Shown piece after piece: positions 9,138 to 18,154 of a stretch of 64,000 nt of DNA. The position numbers and the translations under genes were made by a program. Under the pieces are notes generated by a model that saw only the letters and a program-made list of their open reading frames with translations, was not told the DNA's origin and made no database searches. The first letter of the stretch is position 1; the number at the start of each line of letters is the position of its first letter. Source of the stretch: Bacteroidota bacterium (GTDB lineage Bacteria; Bacteroidota; Ignavibacteria; Ignavibacteriales; Melioribacteraceae); contig JAEWUC010000008.1 in NCBI GenBank assembly GCA_023397505.1, forward strand, positions 769,761-833,760. The letters run 5' to 3'.

Positions 9138-9992
9138 ATGAACAGCATTAAGACCGCTATACTTATGACGGTTATGATGGTCCTTTTTATTTTAGTTGGA
9201 AATTTAATCGGCGGGCAGTCGGGAATGACTATCGCTTTTATAATTTCTCTTGCACTTAATTTCGGCTCTTATTGGTTCTCGGATAAAATAGTTTTAAAAA
9301 TGTACCGCGCTCAGGAAGTTACTGAAAAGGACGCACCACAGCTTTATGATATTGTTGAAAAACTCGCATCAAAAGCTGAACTGCCGATGCCGAAAGTTTA
9401 TATTATGAACAATCCTACGCCAAATGCATTTGCAACGGGGCGCAATCCGCAAAACGGGGCGGTTGCTGTTACAACCGGAATAATGAACATCTTGAACAAA
9501 GAAGAACTTGAAGGCGTTATTGCGCATGAGCTTTCACATATAAAAAATAGAGACATTCTTGTTTCTACAATAGCCGCTACATTAGTTGGAACTATAACTT
9601 TTATTGCTAGGATGGCGGGCTGGGCTGCAATGTTCGGCGGAAGCAGCAGAGACGACGACAAAGGCGGGAATATTTTTTACGAACTTGCATTGATTATTAT
9701 AGCACCTATCGCGGCTGTTTTAATCCAAATGGCGATTTCACGTTCGCGCGAATATATGGCAGATGAAGGCGGCGCACAGATTACGGGAAAACCCATGGGA
9801 CTTGCGAATGCATTAAACAAATTATCACAGGCAAACGAAGTAATTCCTATGGCGAATGCGGGAACATCTTCGGCGCATATGTTTATTGTTAATCCGCTAA
9901 GCGGAAAATCGATGATGAAATTATTTTCAACACACCCACCGCTCGAGGAAAGAATTGAGCGTTTGAAAGAAATCGCCGCGGGAAGAAGATAA
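9138..9992 (+). CDS. htpX: membrane zinc protease HtpX
   Basis: 284 residues, an M48B peptidase of inner-membrane protein quality control. Two N-terminal membrane helices (about 5-25 and 32-50) precede the zinc motif HELSH (H130, E131, H134), followed by two further hydrophobic segments near 145-165 and 178-200 and by SREYMADEGGA with the third zinc ligand Glu. The conserved THPPLEERIERL ends the protein. A clear AAGGAG site is 7 bases before the ATG. A weaker CTTG-N20-TTAATTTA promoter-like pair lies upstream. Transcription is independent of the divergent PorQ-like gene. Confidence 0.95.
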   Translation: MNSIKTAILMTVMMVLFILVGNLIGGQSGMTIAFIISLALNFGSYWFSDKIVLKMYRAQEVTEKDAPQLYDIVEKLASKAELPMPKVYIMNNPTPNAFATGRNPQNGAVAVTTGIMNILNKEELEGVIAHELSHIKNRDILVSTIAATLVGTITFIARMAGWAAMFGGSSRDDDKGGNIFYELALIIIAPIAAVLIQMAISRSREYMADEGGAQITGKPMGLANALNKLSQANEVIPMANAGTSSAHMFIVNPLSGKSMMKLFSTHPPLEERIERLKEIAAGRR

Positions 9993-10001
9993 CTTTTTAA
10001 G

Positions 10002-10033
10002 TTTGATTTTAGAATATGATATCAATATGTTGA
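10002..10033 (+). promoter_or_regulatory. promoter of the 10063 gene (TTTG-N20-TATGTTGA)
   Basis: TTTG at 10002-10005, then exactly 20 bases, then TATGTTGA at 10026-10033. The spacing is that of the other promoters in this window; the -7 box is degenerate. Initiation would fall near 10038-10041, favouring the start codon at 10063. Confidence 0.4.
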
Positions 10034-10062
10034 AATAGCGTTTGACAAATCTGGATTTGAAT

Positions 10063-10662
10063 TTGAAAAAACTTTATTGCATCGCGGCTGCAGTTATTAT
10101 TATTTCAACTTCCAACAATTATTCTCAAACAAGGAACAATTTGGAAGTTTTCGAAAGTCTGATAGAAAAATCTGTAGTGAAAACTGATTCAACTGCATTA
10201 GCGGCGGGTAAGGAAAAATTTGTGAAAATTTCTCTGCCGCAAACCCTTGAGCAGCTTAATCCTTATTTGGTATCATCATTTAAAAAGAAAGGATTTGTTG
10301 TTAATGCCGACAAAGAAAGTAATTTGATTCAAAACTACACTTTAACGAATGCGGCTGTGACTTATAAAAATTCATACAAAGACGGATTATTCGGCGACGT
10401 AATGACTGAAAGGGAAGTACGTTTGGAAGGAGCACATTTTATGTCAACACCCGGCGGTTTCGAAGAGCCGGTTCACTTTATTTTTACAAATATCGATTCG
10501 GTAATTGTTGATGAAATATCCGCACTCGAAAGTAAATCAATCCCTTTTACGCAAGGAGAAATCCCTAATCCGCCGCTCATTTCAAACATTTTGGAACCAA
10601 TTATTGTAGTTGGAACATTAATTACAACCGTTATTCTGCTGTTTACTGTTAGAAGTAAATAA
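10063..10662 (+). CDS. exported protein of unknown function with a C-terminal membrane anchor
   Basis: About 199 residues from TTG 10063, which gives a standard signal peptide (KKLYCIAAAVIIISTSNNYSQ); an earlier TTG at 10042 would place seven extra residues ahead of it and lies at the predicted transcription start. The middle is a mixed alpha/beta domain without recognised motif. The C-terminus (LEPIIVVGTLITTVILLFTV, then RSK) is a single membrane helix with a positive tail. This gives a periplasmic domain tethered to the inner membrane. The gene sits directly before bamD in the same direction, but no envelope-assembly role can be shown from sequence. Confidence 0.6.
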   Translation: MKKLYCIAAAVIIISTSNNYSQTRNNLEVFESLIEKSVVKTDSTALAAGKEKFVKISLPQTLEQLNPYLVSSFKKKGFVVNADKESNLIQNYTLTNAAVTYKNSYKDGLFGDVMTEREVRLEGAHFMSTPGGFEEPVHFIFTNIDSVIVDEISALESKSIPFTQGEIPNPPLISNILEPIIVVGTLITTVILLFTVRSK

Positions 10663-10735
10663 CATTATTAAAGTATTTTACGGCTGAACTAATTTGCTTA
10701 TTTTTACATCGCTTTTTTAAGTTAATGGAGTAGTT

Positions 10736-11488
10736 TTGACATTCAAGAAATTATTATTACCGAATTTAATTTTACTGGTTCTTTTATCGGCGTGCTCAAG
10801 TTCTGTTGATACAAGCCAGTTTAACGCTGATCAATATTTTAACTACGCAAAAGAACTTTACGAAACGGAAGATTACGAACTCGCAATTTCACAGTTTCAG
10901 AATATAATTTTGCAATTTCCCGGCAGCCAGGTTAACGACGACGCCCAGTTTTTTCTCGGTATGACGTATCATAAAAGGGAACAATATTTACTTGCTGCAT
11001 ATGAATTCAGTAAACTTATACGCAATATACCCGCAAGTCCGTTTGTACCGGAATCCCAGTTCATGCTGGCGGAATCATATTATCAACTTTCTCCGCCTTA
11101 TCAACTTGATCAGGCTTACACTAAAAAAGCAATTGAGGAATTTCAAGCTTTTATAGATTTCTTTCCATCCAATGTAAAAGTGGACGAAGCAGAAACAAAA
11201 ATCCAGGAAATGAATGAGAAACTTGCCGAAAAAGATTTTAGAAGCGGGTTGATTTATGAACGCATGGAATACACAAAAGCAGCAATGAAATATTATGCCC
11301 AGGTAACCGAAGTTTACCACGACACAAAATTTGCACCGATTGCTTTATACAATAAAATAAAATTGGAAATTGATAAAGGAATGAAGAGCGAAGCGTATTC
11401 CGATATTGCTACATTCCTCGGCAGATATCCCGATCATTCAAACGCAGCGGAAATCAAAGAACTAGAATCAAGTTTAATCGGTCAATAA
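10736..11488 (+). CDS. bamD: outer-membrane assembly lipoprotein BamD
   Basis: 250 residues starting at TTG 10736, after an ATGGAG site. The lipoprotein signal peptide ends in the lipobox LLSAC (Cys at about residue 20), and the mature part is made of TPR units (YELAISQFQNIILQFPGS, QYLLAAYEFSKLIRNIPAS, YTKAAMKYYAQVTEVYHD). This is the architecture of BamD, the essential scaffold that binds BamA and helps insert outer-membrane barrels. The stop codon TAA overlaps the ATG of the thioesterase gene by one base, so the two are translationally coupled. Confidence 0.88.
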   Translation: MTFKKLLLPNLILLVLLSACSSSVDTSQFNADQYFNYAKELYETEDYELAISQFQNIILQFPGSQVNDDAQFFLGMTYHKREQYLLAAYEFSKLIRNIPASPFVPESQFMLAESYYQLSPPYQLDQAYTKKAIEEFQAFIDFFPSNVKVDEAETKIQEMNEKLAEKDFRSGLIYERMEYTKAAMKYYAQVTEVYHDTKFAPIALYNKIKLEIDKGMKSEAYSDIATFLGRYPDHSNAAEIKELESSLIGQ

Positions 11489-11976
11489 TGGAAGTGCCTG
11501 AAAAGAAAATAAAGAAAGTTTCGGATTCTATTGTTACCATGACCGAATTGGTGCTTCCAAATCATACAAACCAACTCGGTAATTTACTCGGCGGACAGCT
11601 GATGCATTGGATAGATATTTGTGCAGCACTCTCTGCAGCTAAACATTCACAACGGGTGTGCGTTACTGCTTCGGTTGATAGTATTGATTTTCATCATCCG
11701 GTTAGATTGGGCAATGTTGTAACTTTAATTGCATCGGTTAACCGGGCATTTAAAACTTCTATGGAAGTGGGTGTTGAAGTTTTTGGAGAATCTATTGAAC
11801 TTGGAACTAAGATTCATACTAATACTGCATATTTAACTTTTGTTGGCGTAGATAAAAACGGAAAACCTGTTGAAACCTTTGAAATTGTTCCGGAAACGGA
11901 TGATGAAAAACGCAGATTTGAAGAAGCATTACAAAGAAGAAAATACCGTCTTGAAGGCAGAGCTAATTCCAATTAG
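11488..11976 (+). CDS. acyl-CoA thioesterase, YciA-like hotdog fold
   Basis: 162 residues forming one hotdog domain: LVLPNHTNQLGNLLGGQLMH (residues 21-40), which holds the catalytic Asn and the GGQ turn, then WIDICAALSAAKHS, the VTASVDSIDFHHPV strand and the NTAYLTFVGVDKNGKP strand. YciA/ACOT-type enzymes hydrolyse acyl-CoA esters to free acid and CoA. The ATG overlaps the bamD stop by one base. The end overlaps the preferred start of the next gene by 23 bases, so this is a tightly packed operon. Confidence 0.88.
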   Translation: MEVPEKKIKKVSDSIVTMTELVLPNHTNQLGNLLGGQLMHWIDICAALSAAKHSQRVCVTASVDSIDFHHPVRLGNVVTLIASVNRAFKTSMEVGVEVFGESIELGTKIHTNTAYLTFVGVDKNGKPVETFEIVPETDDEKRRFEEALQRRKYRLEGRANSN

Positions 11977-14053
11977 TATCCTCACTTACTTTATTTTTTT
12001 TACCTCCTATATTTTTGCACAGGTACCTTTAAACGGCTTCTTGCGTTTTCAAGAATTCGAAACAACTTCCGGTTATGAAGAGATTTTTCCAGCTGATTAT
12101 ACAGGAGACGGCTTCCGCGGTATTATTGCTTACAATACCGATGATAGAAAGTACTCCGCGTTAACCTATGACGGCAGGTCTAAAAAATTTATTAACTCGC
12201 AAAAATTCTCCGCGTTTAGTTTTACGAAAATAAAATCCTCTGATAATAAAGAGAGAGACGGAAAAAGATTTTTGTTTGTTTCCCGCAGAGAGAGAACTGT
12301 TGGATATTTCACATTTTCAAGAAACGGTTCAGCGATTATTAATGCAAAACACAAATTCGATTCATATCCAAACGATATAGATATTGCCGATATCAACAAT
12401 GATAGGCGAATGGAAATTCTTGTTTCCGGTCCCTCTTTTATCGGGCTTTCTGTTCTAAGTGAATCCAAGGGAAGATTAATAGAAAATAATTTCGGCGGGA
12501 ACCGCTCGTTTTCTTACTCTGCCTTTATTGATTTAGATTATGATGATTACAATGACATCGCTGCATTTGATTTAAGCTCGAATTCGATCAATCTTTTTTA
12601 TAATGACCGCGTAAATAGTTTTAGCGAACAGCGTTCAATAAAATTGGACGGCACAATATCTAGCTTTAAAATATCGGATGTTAACTTGGATGGCTTTAGT
12701 GATTTCGTTTTTCTTAAGAATAATAATCTTGAAATATTACTCGGCGATTCGGTTTCAACATTCAAAAAAAAAATAGGAGTGCATTCGCAATACAAAGTAG
12801 ATAAATATTCGATTTTCGATTTTAACGGCGACGGGTACAATGATTTTGCATTTTTAAATTTTGAACATGGAATATTAAGTATTGCCTTTGCGGAAAATGC
12901 TTTCAAATTTTATGAACCGGTAGTGTATTTCCAGCGAAAGGGAATTGTTGATCTAAACTCGTATGTCGATCGCGGCGGGCGTAAACTTGTTGTTCTTGAT
13001 AAAAATGGCAAAATATATTTAATTGATAAAGTAACCGGGTTTTACGAGGATACTTCTTTTGCAGCCGGTTTTTATCCGGATTTAATAGGTGCATTTGATT
13101 ATTTGAATGACGGCGCTCCGGATTTTTATGTAACAGATAACTCAAAAAATCAATTGGGTATATTTTTGAGTGCAAGAAAAAATTTGTTCGATAAGTTTTA
13201 TTCCGTTCAACTTTCACAAAAACATTCGAATATAACAGTTGACGATTCCGATGCCCTAGAAAAAATATTTTATTGTTATTCAACCGGAAGCAGATTGATA
13301 GAAATTCTTCGCATAAATTTCAGTAACAATGAAATTAAAAGAAGAGTTTTATACGCGGATAAACCGATTGATGATTTTAAACTTGAAGATGAAAAATCTA
13401 AAAGAAGAAAGGCAATTTCTCTTTTGTTGAATGATAGGGGTAAATTGTTCTATCAGTCGTTCGAATTCCGGGATATACGATATCTAAAATCGGCGCTTGA
13501 TAGTATAGCTTTAAATGTCGGGGCCTCGGTAATCTCACAAAATCCCGGAAATGAAATATTCTTTTTTACAAGGTATGATAATACCGTTTATTTGAACAAG
13601 ACATCTTTAACGTCCGGCAAAAAAGAATTGATTAATATATCTTCTTTTAATTTATCGCCGGGCAAACGTTTCAACATCGGATTGACATATATACCCGGAA
13701 AGCTAGCAACCGAAGGTGAACTTTTGTCGTTGTTATCGATTGATGGCAACACTTCCCTTACAGTTTACAAACGGGGAAGCGAAAATACCATATCGATAAA
13801 TGATTTTATCTTTTCAATTCCTATCAAACATTATAAATCTAAAACCGGAAATGTGCTGTATCTGTTCGATAAAAATTCGGGCAGGCTAAAACGAATATTG
13901 CCGGGTAATATTTTTTCCAACAGTACAGTCGAAGATGTCTTTGAATCCAAAACCATCAATAGTTATATTGTTGCGCCGATTAATGAAAAAAAGGATATAC
14001 TAATTTATACCGATTACGGCAGCAACTTAATCAACTTCAAAACAATTCAATGA
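11954..14053 (+). CDS. exported FG-GAP/VCBS-repeat protein
   Basis: About 700 residues. The open frame begins at 11870 inside the thioesterase gene; TTG 11954 is preferred because it places a standard signal peptide (LKAELIPISILTYFIFFTSY, then IFAQ) at the N-terminus, though in-frame ATGs at 11900 and 11903 remain possible. The mature protein has FG-GAP-type calcium-binding loops: FPADYTGDGFRG, DIADINNDRRME, DVNLDGFSDF, DFNGDGYNDF and DYLNDGAPDF, each within a propeller blade. Such proteins act at the cell surface in binding or adhesion. Its stop overlaps the ATG of the metalloprotease gene (ATGA), so the two products are probably made together. Confidence 0.75.
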   Translation, partial: KAELIPISILTYFIFFTSYIFAQVPLNGFLRFQEFETTSGYEEIFPADYTGDGFRGIIAYNTDDRKYSALTYDGRSKKFINSQKFSAFSFTKIKSSDNKERDGKRFLFVSRRERTVGYFTFSRNGSAIINAKHKFDSYPNDIDIADINNDRRMEILVSGPSFIGLSVLSESKGRLIENNFGGNRSFSYSAFIDLDYDDYNDIAAFDLSSNSINLFYNDRVNSFSEQRSIKLDGTISSFKISDVNLDGFSDFVFLKNNNLEILLGDSVSTFKKKIGVHSQYKVDKYSIFDFNGDGYNDFAFLNFEHGILSIAFAENAFKFYEPVVYFQRKGIVDLNSYVDRGGRKLVVLDKNGKIYLIDKVTGFYEDTSFAAGFYPDLIGAFDYLNDGAPDFYVTDNSKNQLGIFLSARKNLFDKFYSVQLSQKHSNITVDDSDALEKIFYCYSTGSRLIEILRINFSNNEIKRRVLYADKPIDDFKLEDEKSKRRKAISLLLNDRGKLFYQSFEFRDIRYLKSALDSIALNVGASVISQNPGNEIFFFTRYDNTVYLNKTSLTSGKKELINISSFNLSPGKRFNIGLTYIPGKLATEGELLSLLSIDGNTSLTVYKRGSENTISINDFIFSIPIKHYKSKTGNVLYLFDKNSGRLKRILPGNIFSNSTVEDVFESKTINSYIVAPINEKKDILIYTDYGSNLINFKTIQ

Positions 14054-15774
14054 AAAAATCATTTATATTCTTTTTGCTTTTAACATGTATTGTATTACAT
14101 GCTCAAAATTTGGATTCTCTTTACAATACTTATGTTAATAATAGAATGGGCACACGAATCAACATTAAGTTAGATGGAATTTCATCCGTAATTGATAAAC
14201 CGCAAAAATGCGGGTTTGGCGTTGCAAACGAATTAAAACAAAATTTACACAGGTTAACAACTGAGCAACAAGTTGTATTGCAAAAATTGCTTGATCGTCC
14301 TTCGACCGATACAAGTATAACAAGTCCCAAAGGTTATTTTAGAATACACTTCGATAAATCAAATTTACCGGATTATATTCCGGAAGATGTGAGAAAAAAT
14401 TTGTCATCCGAACAGCTTGAGGTATATAAAAGAATATACTTGGATTCTGTTGCGATAGCCGCAGATTCAGTTTACAACTACGAAATAAATATTCTTAAAT
14501 ATCCGCAACCGCCTTCCGATGGAACAGCCGGAGGTGATGATAAATACGATATATATATTGTATCGATGCCCGGTTTTTATGGTGAAACTCTCGGTGACGA
14601 AAGTATCGGTCAATTTCTTTATACAAGCTATGCAAGAATCGACGACACTTTCGCCAGCACAAATACAAAAAGATATAACGGTGCGCGGGTAACAATTGCG
14701 CATGAGTTTCATCACGCTATTCAAATGGGGAGTTATGGGTTAAAGAAGAATAACAATAATAATCTTTTAGATGTCTTTTATCATGAAATTACTTCTACAT
14801 CAATGGAAGAATTTGTATTCGACGAGATTAACGACTACTACTTTTACATGAATCACTTTTTCAATAATCCGGCAAAATCATTTTCAAAATTTGCAAACAG
14901 GAATTACGACGGTTACGACTTGGCAATATGGAATTTGTTTATGAAATCCCGATTTGATATTGATATCATTAAAAGAGTATGGGAGTTGATGAAAGGCGAC
15001 AGGGCAATGAATGCAATTGCAAATGCAATTAACGAACGCGGTTCAAGTTTTAAAAAAGAATTTTCACACTTCGCGTTGTGGATGTATTTCACCGGCTCGC
15101 GCGCAGTGCCCGGTAAATACTTTGAAGAAGCGGTTAATTATCCTCTAGTAAAACCAATTATGACTTCGACTTTTCTTAAACCCGAAACTTCTTTTGATCA
15201 TTCCTCCTTGCCGTTGTCAATAAATATTTTTGCTTTTGATGATAATGAAGGCGGCCAAGAAAATTCTTTTATTTCACTTATAGATAATTGCGACATAAGC
15301 AGCAGCATTGATAATCCAAACAGTACGAATACATTTAAATACAGGTTGTCAAATCAATCTTCTTCAGGATTTAAAAAAATAATTGACGGCTACTATTCCA
15401 AACTTGAAAGCACCAGCGATTTTGTTTTCACCGAATCGAATATTTTTAATAATACTCCCGTTGACAACGGGGTAGTTACAAGTGAAGATATTGAATACCC
15501 GTTTCCGCAGCCGCTGAAACTTTCGCAGCATGAAAATATTTCATTACCTGCACATCAAAATGCATCCGGCAAAGCCGATGTTTATATTTATTCTATTGAT
15601 ATGGATTTAATTTATTCCGGTGTTCACAACATTTATAGTATGGATAAAACAGTTGTGCAGTGGAATTGCAAGGACAATTCCGGTAATGGGTTAGCGAGCG
15701 GAGTTTATTTTTATTTTGTAAAATCCGGCGATAATATTAAAAAAGGCAAGTTTGTGATTATTGATGGTATCTAA
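14050..15774 (+). CDS. secreted MXAN_6640-type metalloprotease with a T9SS sorting domain
   Basis: 574 residues. A signal peptide (KKSFIFFLLLTCIVLHAQ) precedes a long propeptide-like region, and the zinc motif HEFHH (H218, E219, H222; IAHEFHHAIQMG) lies in the catalytic domain. The fold order resembles the MXAN_6640 family of putative metalloproteases. The last 75 residues (ADVYIYSIDMDLIYSG, then VQWNCKDNSGNGLASGVYFY, then KKGKFVIID) match the type A C-terminal sorting domain that directs cargo to type IX secretion. The product is therefore predicted to be exported across the outer membrane, using machinery to which the PorQ-like protein at 8033 may belong. The start ATG overlaps the upstream stop. 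Confidence 0.82.
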   Translation: MKKSFIFFLLLTCIVLHAQNLDSLYNTYVNNRMGTRINIKLDGISSVIDKPQKCGFGVANELKQNLHRLTTEQQVVLQKLLDRPSTDTSITSPKGYFRIHFDKSNLPDYIPEDVRKNLSSEQLEVYKRIYLDSVAIAADSVYNYEINILKYPQPPSDGTAGGDDKYDIYIVSMPGFYGETLGDESIGQFLYTSYARIDDTFASTNTKRYNGARVTIAHEFHHAIQMGSYGLKKNNNNNLLDVFYHEITSTSMEEFVFDEINDYYFYMNHFFNNPAKSFSKFANRNYDGYDLAIWNLFMKSRFDIDIIKRVWELMKGDRAMNAIANAINERGSSFKKEFSHFALWMYFTGSRAVPGKYFEEAVNYPLVKPIMTSTFLKPETSFDHSSLPLSINIFAFDDNEGGQENSFISLIDNCDISSSIDNPNSTNTFKYRLSNQSSSGFKKIIDGYYSKLESTSDFVFTESNIFNNTPVDNGVVTSEDIEYPFPQPLKLSQHENISLPAHQNASGKADVYIYSIDMDLIYSGVHNIYSMDKTVVQWNCKDNSGNGLASGVYFYFVKSGDNIKKGKFVIIDGI

Positions 15775-16405
15775 TTATACTTTAACTTTAGATAAACTTG
15801 TTAAATACTTCGGAAGACGTTTGGTCTTTAACGGAATTGATTTCTCTTTCAAATCCGGAAGTGTTTATGGAATTTCTGGTCCGAACGGTTCGGGCAAATC
15901 AACACTTGTTAAAATAATTGCAAATCTTATTTCTCCAACGAGCGGAAAGATAATTCATCAGTCCGGCGGGAAAATTATTGAACCGGAAAGACTTCATGAC
16001 TACATAGGTTTTGTATCGCCGTATCTTTTCTTGTACGATGAATTTACAGCAGAAGAGAATTTGATTTACATTTCGCAAATACGCGGAATAAAATTCAATA
16101 GCGAGTATTCGAATTTTCTTTTCAATCAATTTAATTTATTCGAAAGAAGAAATGATATTGTGCGCGGCTATTCATCGGGGATGAAGCAGCGTTTGAAATT
16201 TATTTTTGCGCTTTTGCATAAACCACAGGTATTAATCTTTGATGAACCGACTTCGAATCTCGATAATTCTGGGAAAGATAAAGTTTATGAATTGATTGCT
16301 TCGGAGGGGAAAAATAATTTAGTACTTGTTGCCTCGAATGAGGATTCCGATTTGCGGCATTGCAAAGAAGTATTGCATATAGAAGATTTTAAGAACTATA
16401 AATAG
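15764..16405 (+). CDS. ccmA: heme-exporter-type ABC ATPase CcmA
   Basis: 213 residues, a single ABC ATPase. Walker A is GPNGSGKST near residue 40, the signature YSSGMKQRLK near 130, and Walker B with the D-loop (VLIFDEPTSNLD) near 155. ABC subunits are hard to name alone; the identity rests on the next gene, a CcmB-type membrane protein. CcmAB with CcmC delivers heme to CcmE in cytochrome c maturation. The frame opens at TTG 15761, but ATG 15764 follows directly and is preferred. It starts inside the end of the metalloprotease gene, so it probably shares that transcript. No ccmC or ccmE lies in the window. Confidence 0.75.
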   Translation: MVSNYTLTLDKLVKYFGRRLVFNGIDFSFKSGSVYGISGPNGSGKSTLVKIIANLISPTSGKIIHQSGGKIIEPERLHDYIGFVSPYLFLYDEFTAEENLIYISQIRGIKFNSEYSNFLFNQFNLFERRNDIVRGYSSGMKQRLKFIFALLHKPQVLIFDEPTSNLDNSGKDKVYELIASEGKNNLVLVASNEDSDLRHCKEVLHIEDFKNYK

Positions 16406-16461
16406 CTAAATGAAATAGAATCTTATTACTAAGTTGTGTTGCGGTACAATAAAGAAATAAT

Positions 16462-17121
16462 ATGAAAGCATATTCATTATTTAGAAAAGATTGGCATTCC
16501 GAGCTGCGCACGCGTTACGCGATAAATGCGCTTGCTATGTTTATTCTTGTAACGATAAGTGTAATTATGTTTTCGCTCGCTAATGAAAAAATAACGGAAT
16601 ATTTAACCGGAGGATTGCTGTGGGTTGTAATTTTCTTTTCGGCAATGTCCGGACTCTCCCGCGCGTTTGTTTCCGAAGAAGAACGCGGGACAACTATGAC
16701 GCTTCATTTAATAGCGTCGCCGTCAACAATTTTTACAGGCAAATTGATTTTCAATACGCTGCTTGTTTTTCTGATGAACTTTGTAATAACTATTTTATTC
16801 ATATTATTATTCGAATCATTTATCATAAAAAACTTTTTACTTTTTACATTTGCATTTATACTCGGCAATATGGGCATAGCAATTTCCTCAACAATTATAG
16901 CGGCAATAATTTCAAAAGCCTCGTCCAAAGGAACGCTTTATCCCGTTTTGTCTTTCCCGATTTTACTCCCGCTGATTCTCACACTTCTCGAACTTACGAA
17001 ATTTGCAATGGACGGAAATTCAGTTGAAGCTTCTATGGTTGAAATTCTTGTGCTTGTCTGCTATGATGTAATTATGCTTACCGCGTCGTATCTGCTTTTT
17101 GAGTTCATTTGGAAAGAATAA
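16462..17121 (+). CDS. ccmB: heme exporter membrane protein CcmB
   Basis: 219 residues with about six membrane helices. The N-terminus (YSLFRKDWHSELRTRYAINA) and the loop FFSAMSGLSRAFVSEEERGT are typical of CcmB, the permease of the CcmABC system. It follows ccmA by 56 bases. By family knowledge it supports assembly of c-type cytochromes on the outer face of the inner membrane. The C-terminal helix ends at FEFIWKE. No third permease gene follows; the next gene, lgt, has its own promoter. Confidence 0.85.
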   Translation: MKAYSLFRKDWHSELRTRYAINALAMFILVTISVIMFSLANEKITEYLTGGLLWVVIFFSAMSGLSRAFVSEEERGTTMTLHLIASPSTIFTGKLIFNTLLVFLMNFVITILFILLFESFIIKNFLLFTFAFILGNMGIAISSTIIAAIISKASSKGTLYPVLSFPILLPLILTLLELTKFAMDGNSVEASMVEILVLVCYDVIMLTASYLLFEFIWKE

Positions 17122-17250
17122 CTTCGTTATACTGAGTAATGAGATTGAAAACTTTGAAAACGACACAAAAACATGATTTATGATGCAAATTCGAAAATAT
17201 TTAATCTAAATGCTCGAAAATCAATTTATAATAATGCTCTCAAATCAATC

Positions 17251-17281
17251 TTGGTTTATTAGCCGCCGATTACTAAATTTG
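17251..17281 (+). promoter_or_regulatory. promoter of lgt (CTTG-N20-TAAATTTG)
   Basis: TTG at 17251-17253, 20 bases, then TAAATTTG at 17274-17281, a full match to the Bacteroidota -7 consensus TAnnTTTG. Initiation near 17288 would leave a leader of about 45 bases. Confidence 0.6.
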
Positions 17282-17331
17282 CCCGTTCCCTTCCATACCG
17301 AGGGCTATCTATAATCAAATAGGGTGGTAAA

Positions 17332-18150
17332 GTGATATATTGGAATGTTAGTCCAGACATTGTAACAATAGGTCCGTTTTCGGTATTCGATTTATTTACA
17401 TTTGGTCCACTCGTGATTCGCTGGTATGGTCTGTTGTTTGCTTTATCTTTTATTGTTGGTTTTCAGATAATGATGGTGATATTCAAAAAAGAAAAAAGAA
17501 GCGATGAACATTTAAACGATTTGGTTTGGTATATGATACTCGGTACTGTTATTGGCGCCCGGCTTGGACATTGCTTGTTTTATAACCCTGTTTATTATTT
17601 AACGCATCCAGTAGAAATTTTTATGGTTTGGAAAGGCGGGCTTGCAAGCCACGGAGCGGCTGTTGGAATATTAACCGCTATGTACCTGTTTACGAAAAAA
17701 AATAAGGAGTTTTCATTTCTGTGGCTGTTTGATCGTATAGTAATTACAGCTGCACTCGGCGGATTTTTTATAAGAATGGGAAATCTTTTTAATTCGGAAA
17801 TTCTCGGAGTTCAAACAGATTTGCCCTGGGCATTCATTTTTGCCTCGGTTGATTCTGTACCGCGTCACCCTGCACAATTGTACGAAGCCGTCTCTTATTT
17901 AATAATTTTCATTTTTCTAATAGTCTATTATTTCAGAACTCAAGGAAAATTCAAACCCGGTTTCATCTTTGGTGTTTTTCTTGTTGCGCTTTTTACAGTA
18001 CGTTTTTTAATAGAGTTTATTAAAGAAGACCAAACTTATTTTGAACAAGGCATGCTTTTAAATATGGGACAGATTCTAAGCATTCCGCTTATCTTTTGGG
18101 GCATATATTTAATTTTTAGAAAAGATAAAAAGAAAATCGTTATTCAATAA
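17332..18150 (+). CDS. lgt: prolipoprotein diacylglyceryl transferase
   Basis: 272 residues from GTG 17332, with a purine-rich AGGGTGG site. Lgt transfers diacylglycerol from phosphatidylglycerol to the lipobox cysteine of prolipoproteins such as BamD upstream. About seven membrane helices are visible, with family signatures VIGARLGHCLFY, GGLASHGAAVG, GFFIRMGNLFNSEI (normally GNF.NSE) and the C-terminal PRHPAQLYEAV near residue 180. Length is normal. Four bases separate it from the PD40 gene, so the two are one transcription unit. Confidence 0.95.
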   Translation: MIYWNVSPDIVTIGPFSVFDLFTFGPLVIRWYGLLFALSFIVGFQIMMVIFKKEKRSDEHLNDLVWYMILGTVIGARLGHCLFYNPVYYLTHPVEIFMVWKGGLASHGAAVGILTAMYLFTKKNKEFSFLWLFDRIVITAALGGFFIRMGNLFNSEILGVQTDLPWAFIFASVDSVPRHPAQLYEAVSYLIIFIFLIVYYFRTQGKFKPGFIFGVFLVALFTVRFLIEFIKEDQTYFEQGMLLNMGQILSIPLIFWGIYLIFRKDKKKIVIQ

Positions 18151-18154
18151 CAAA

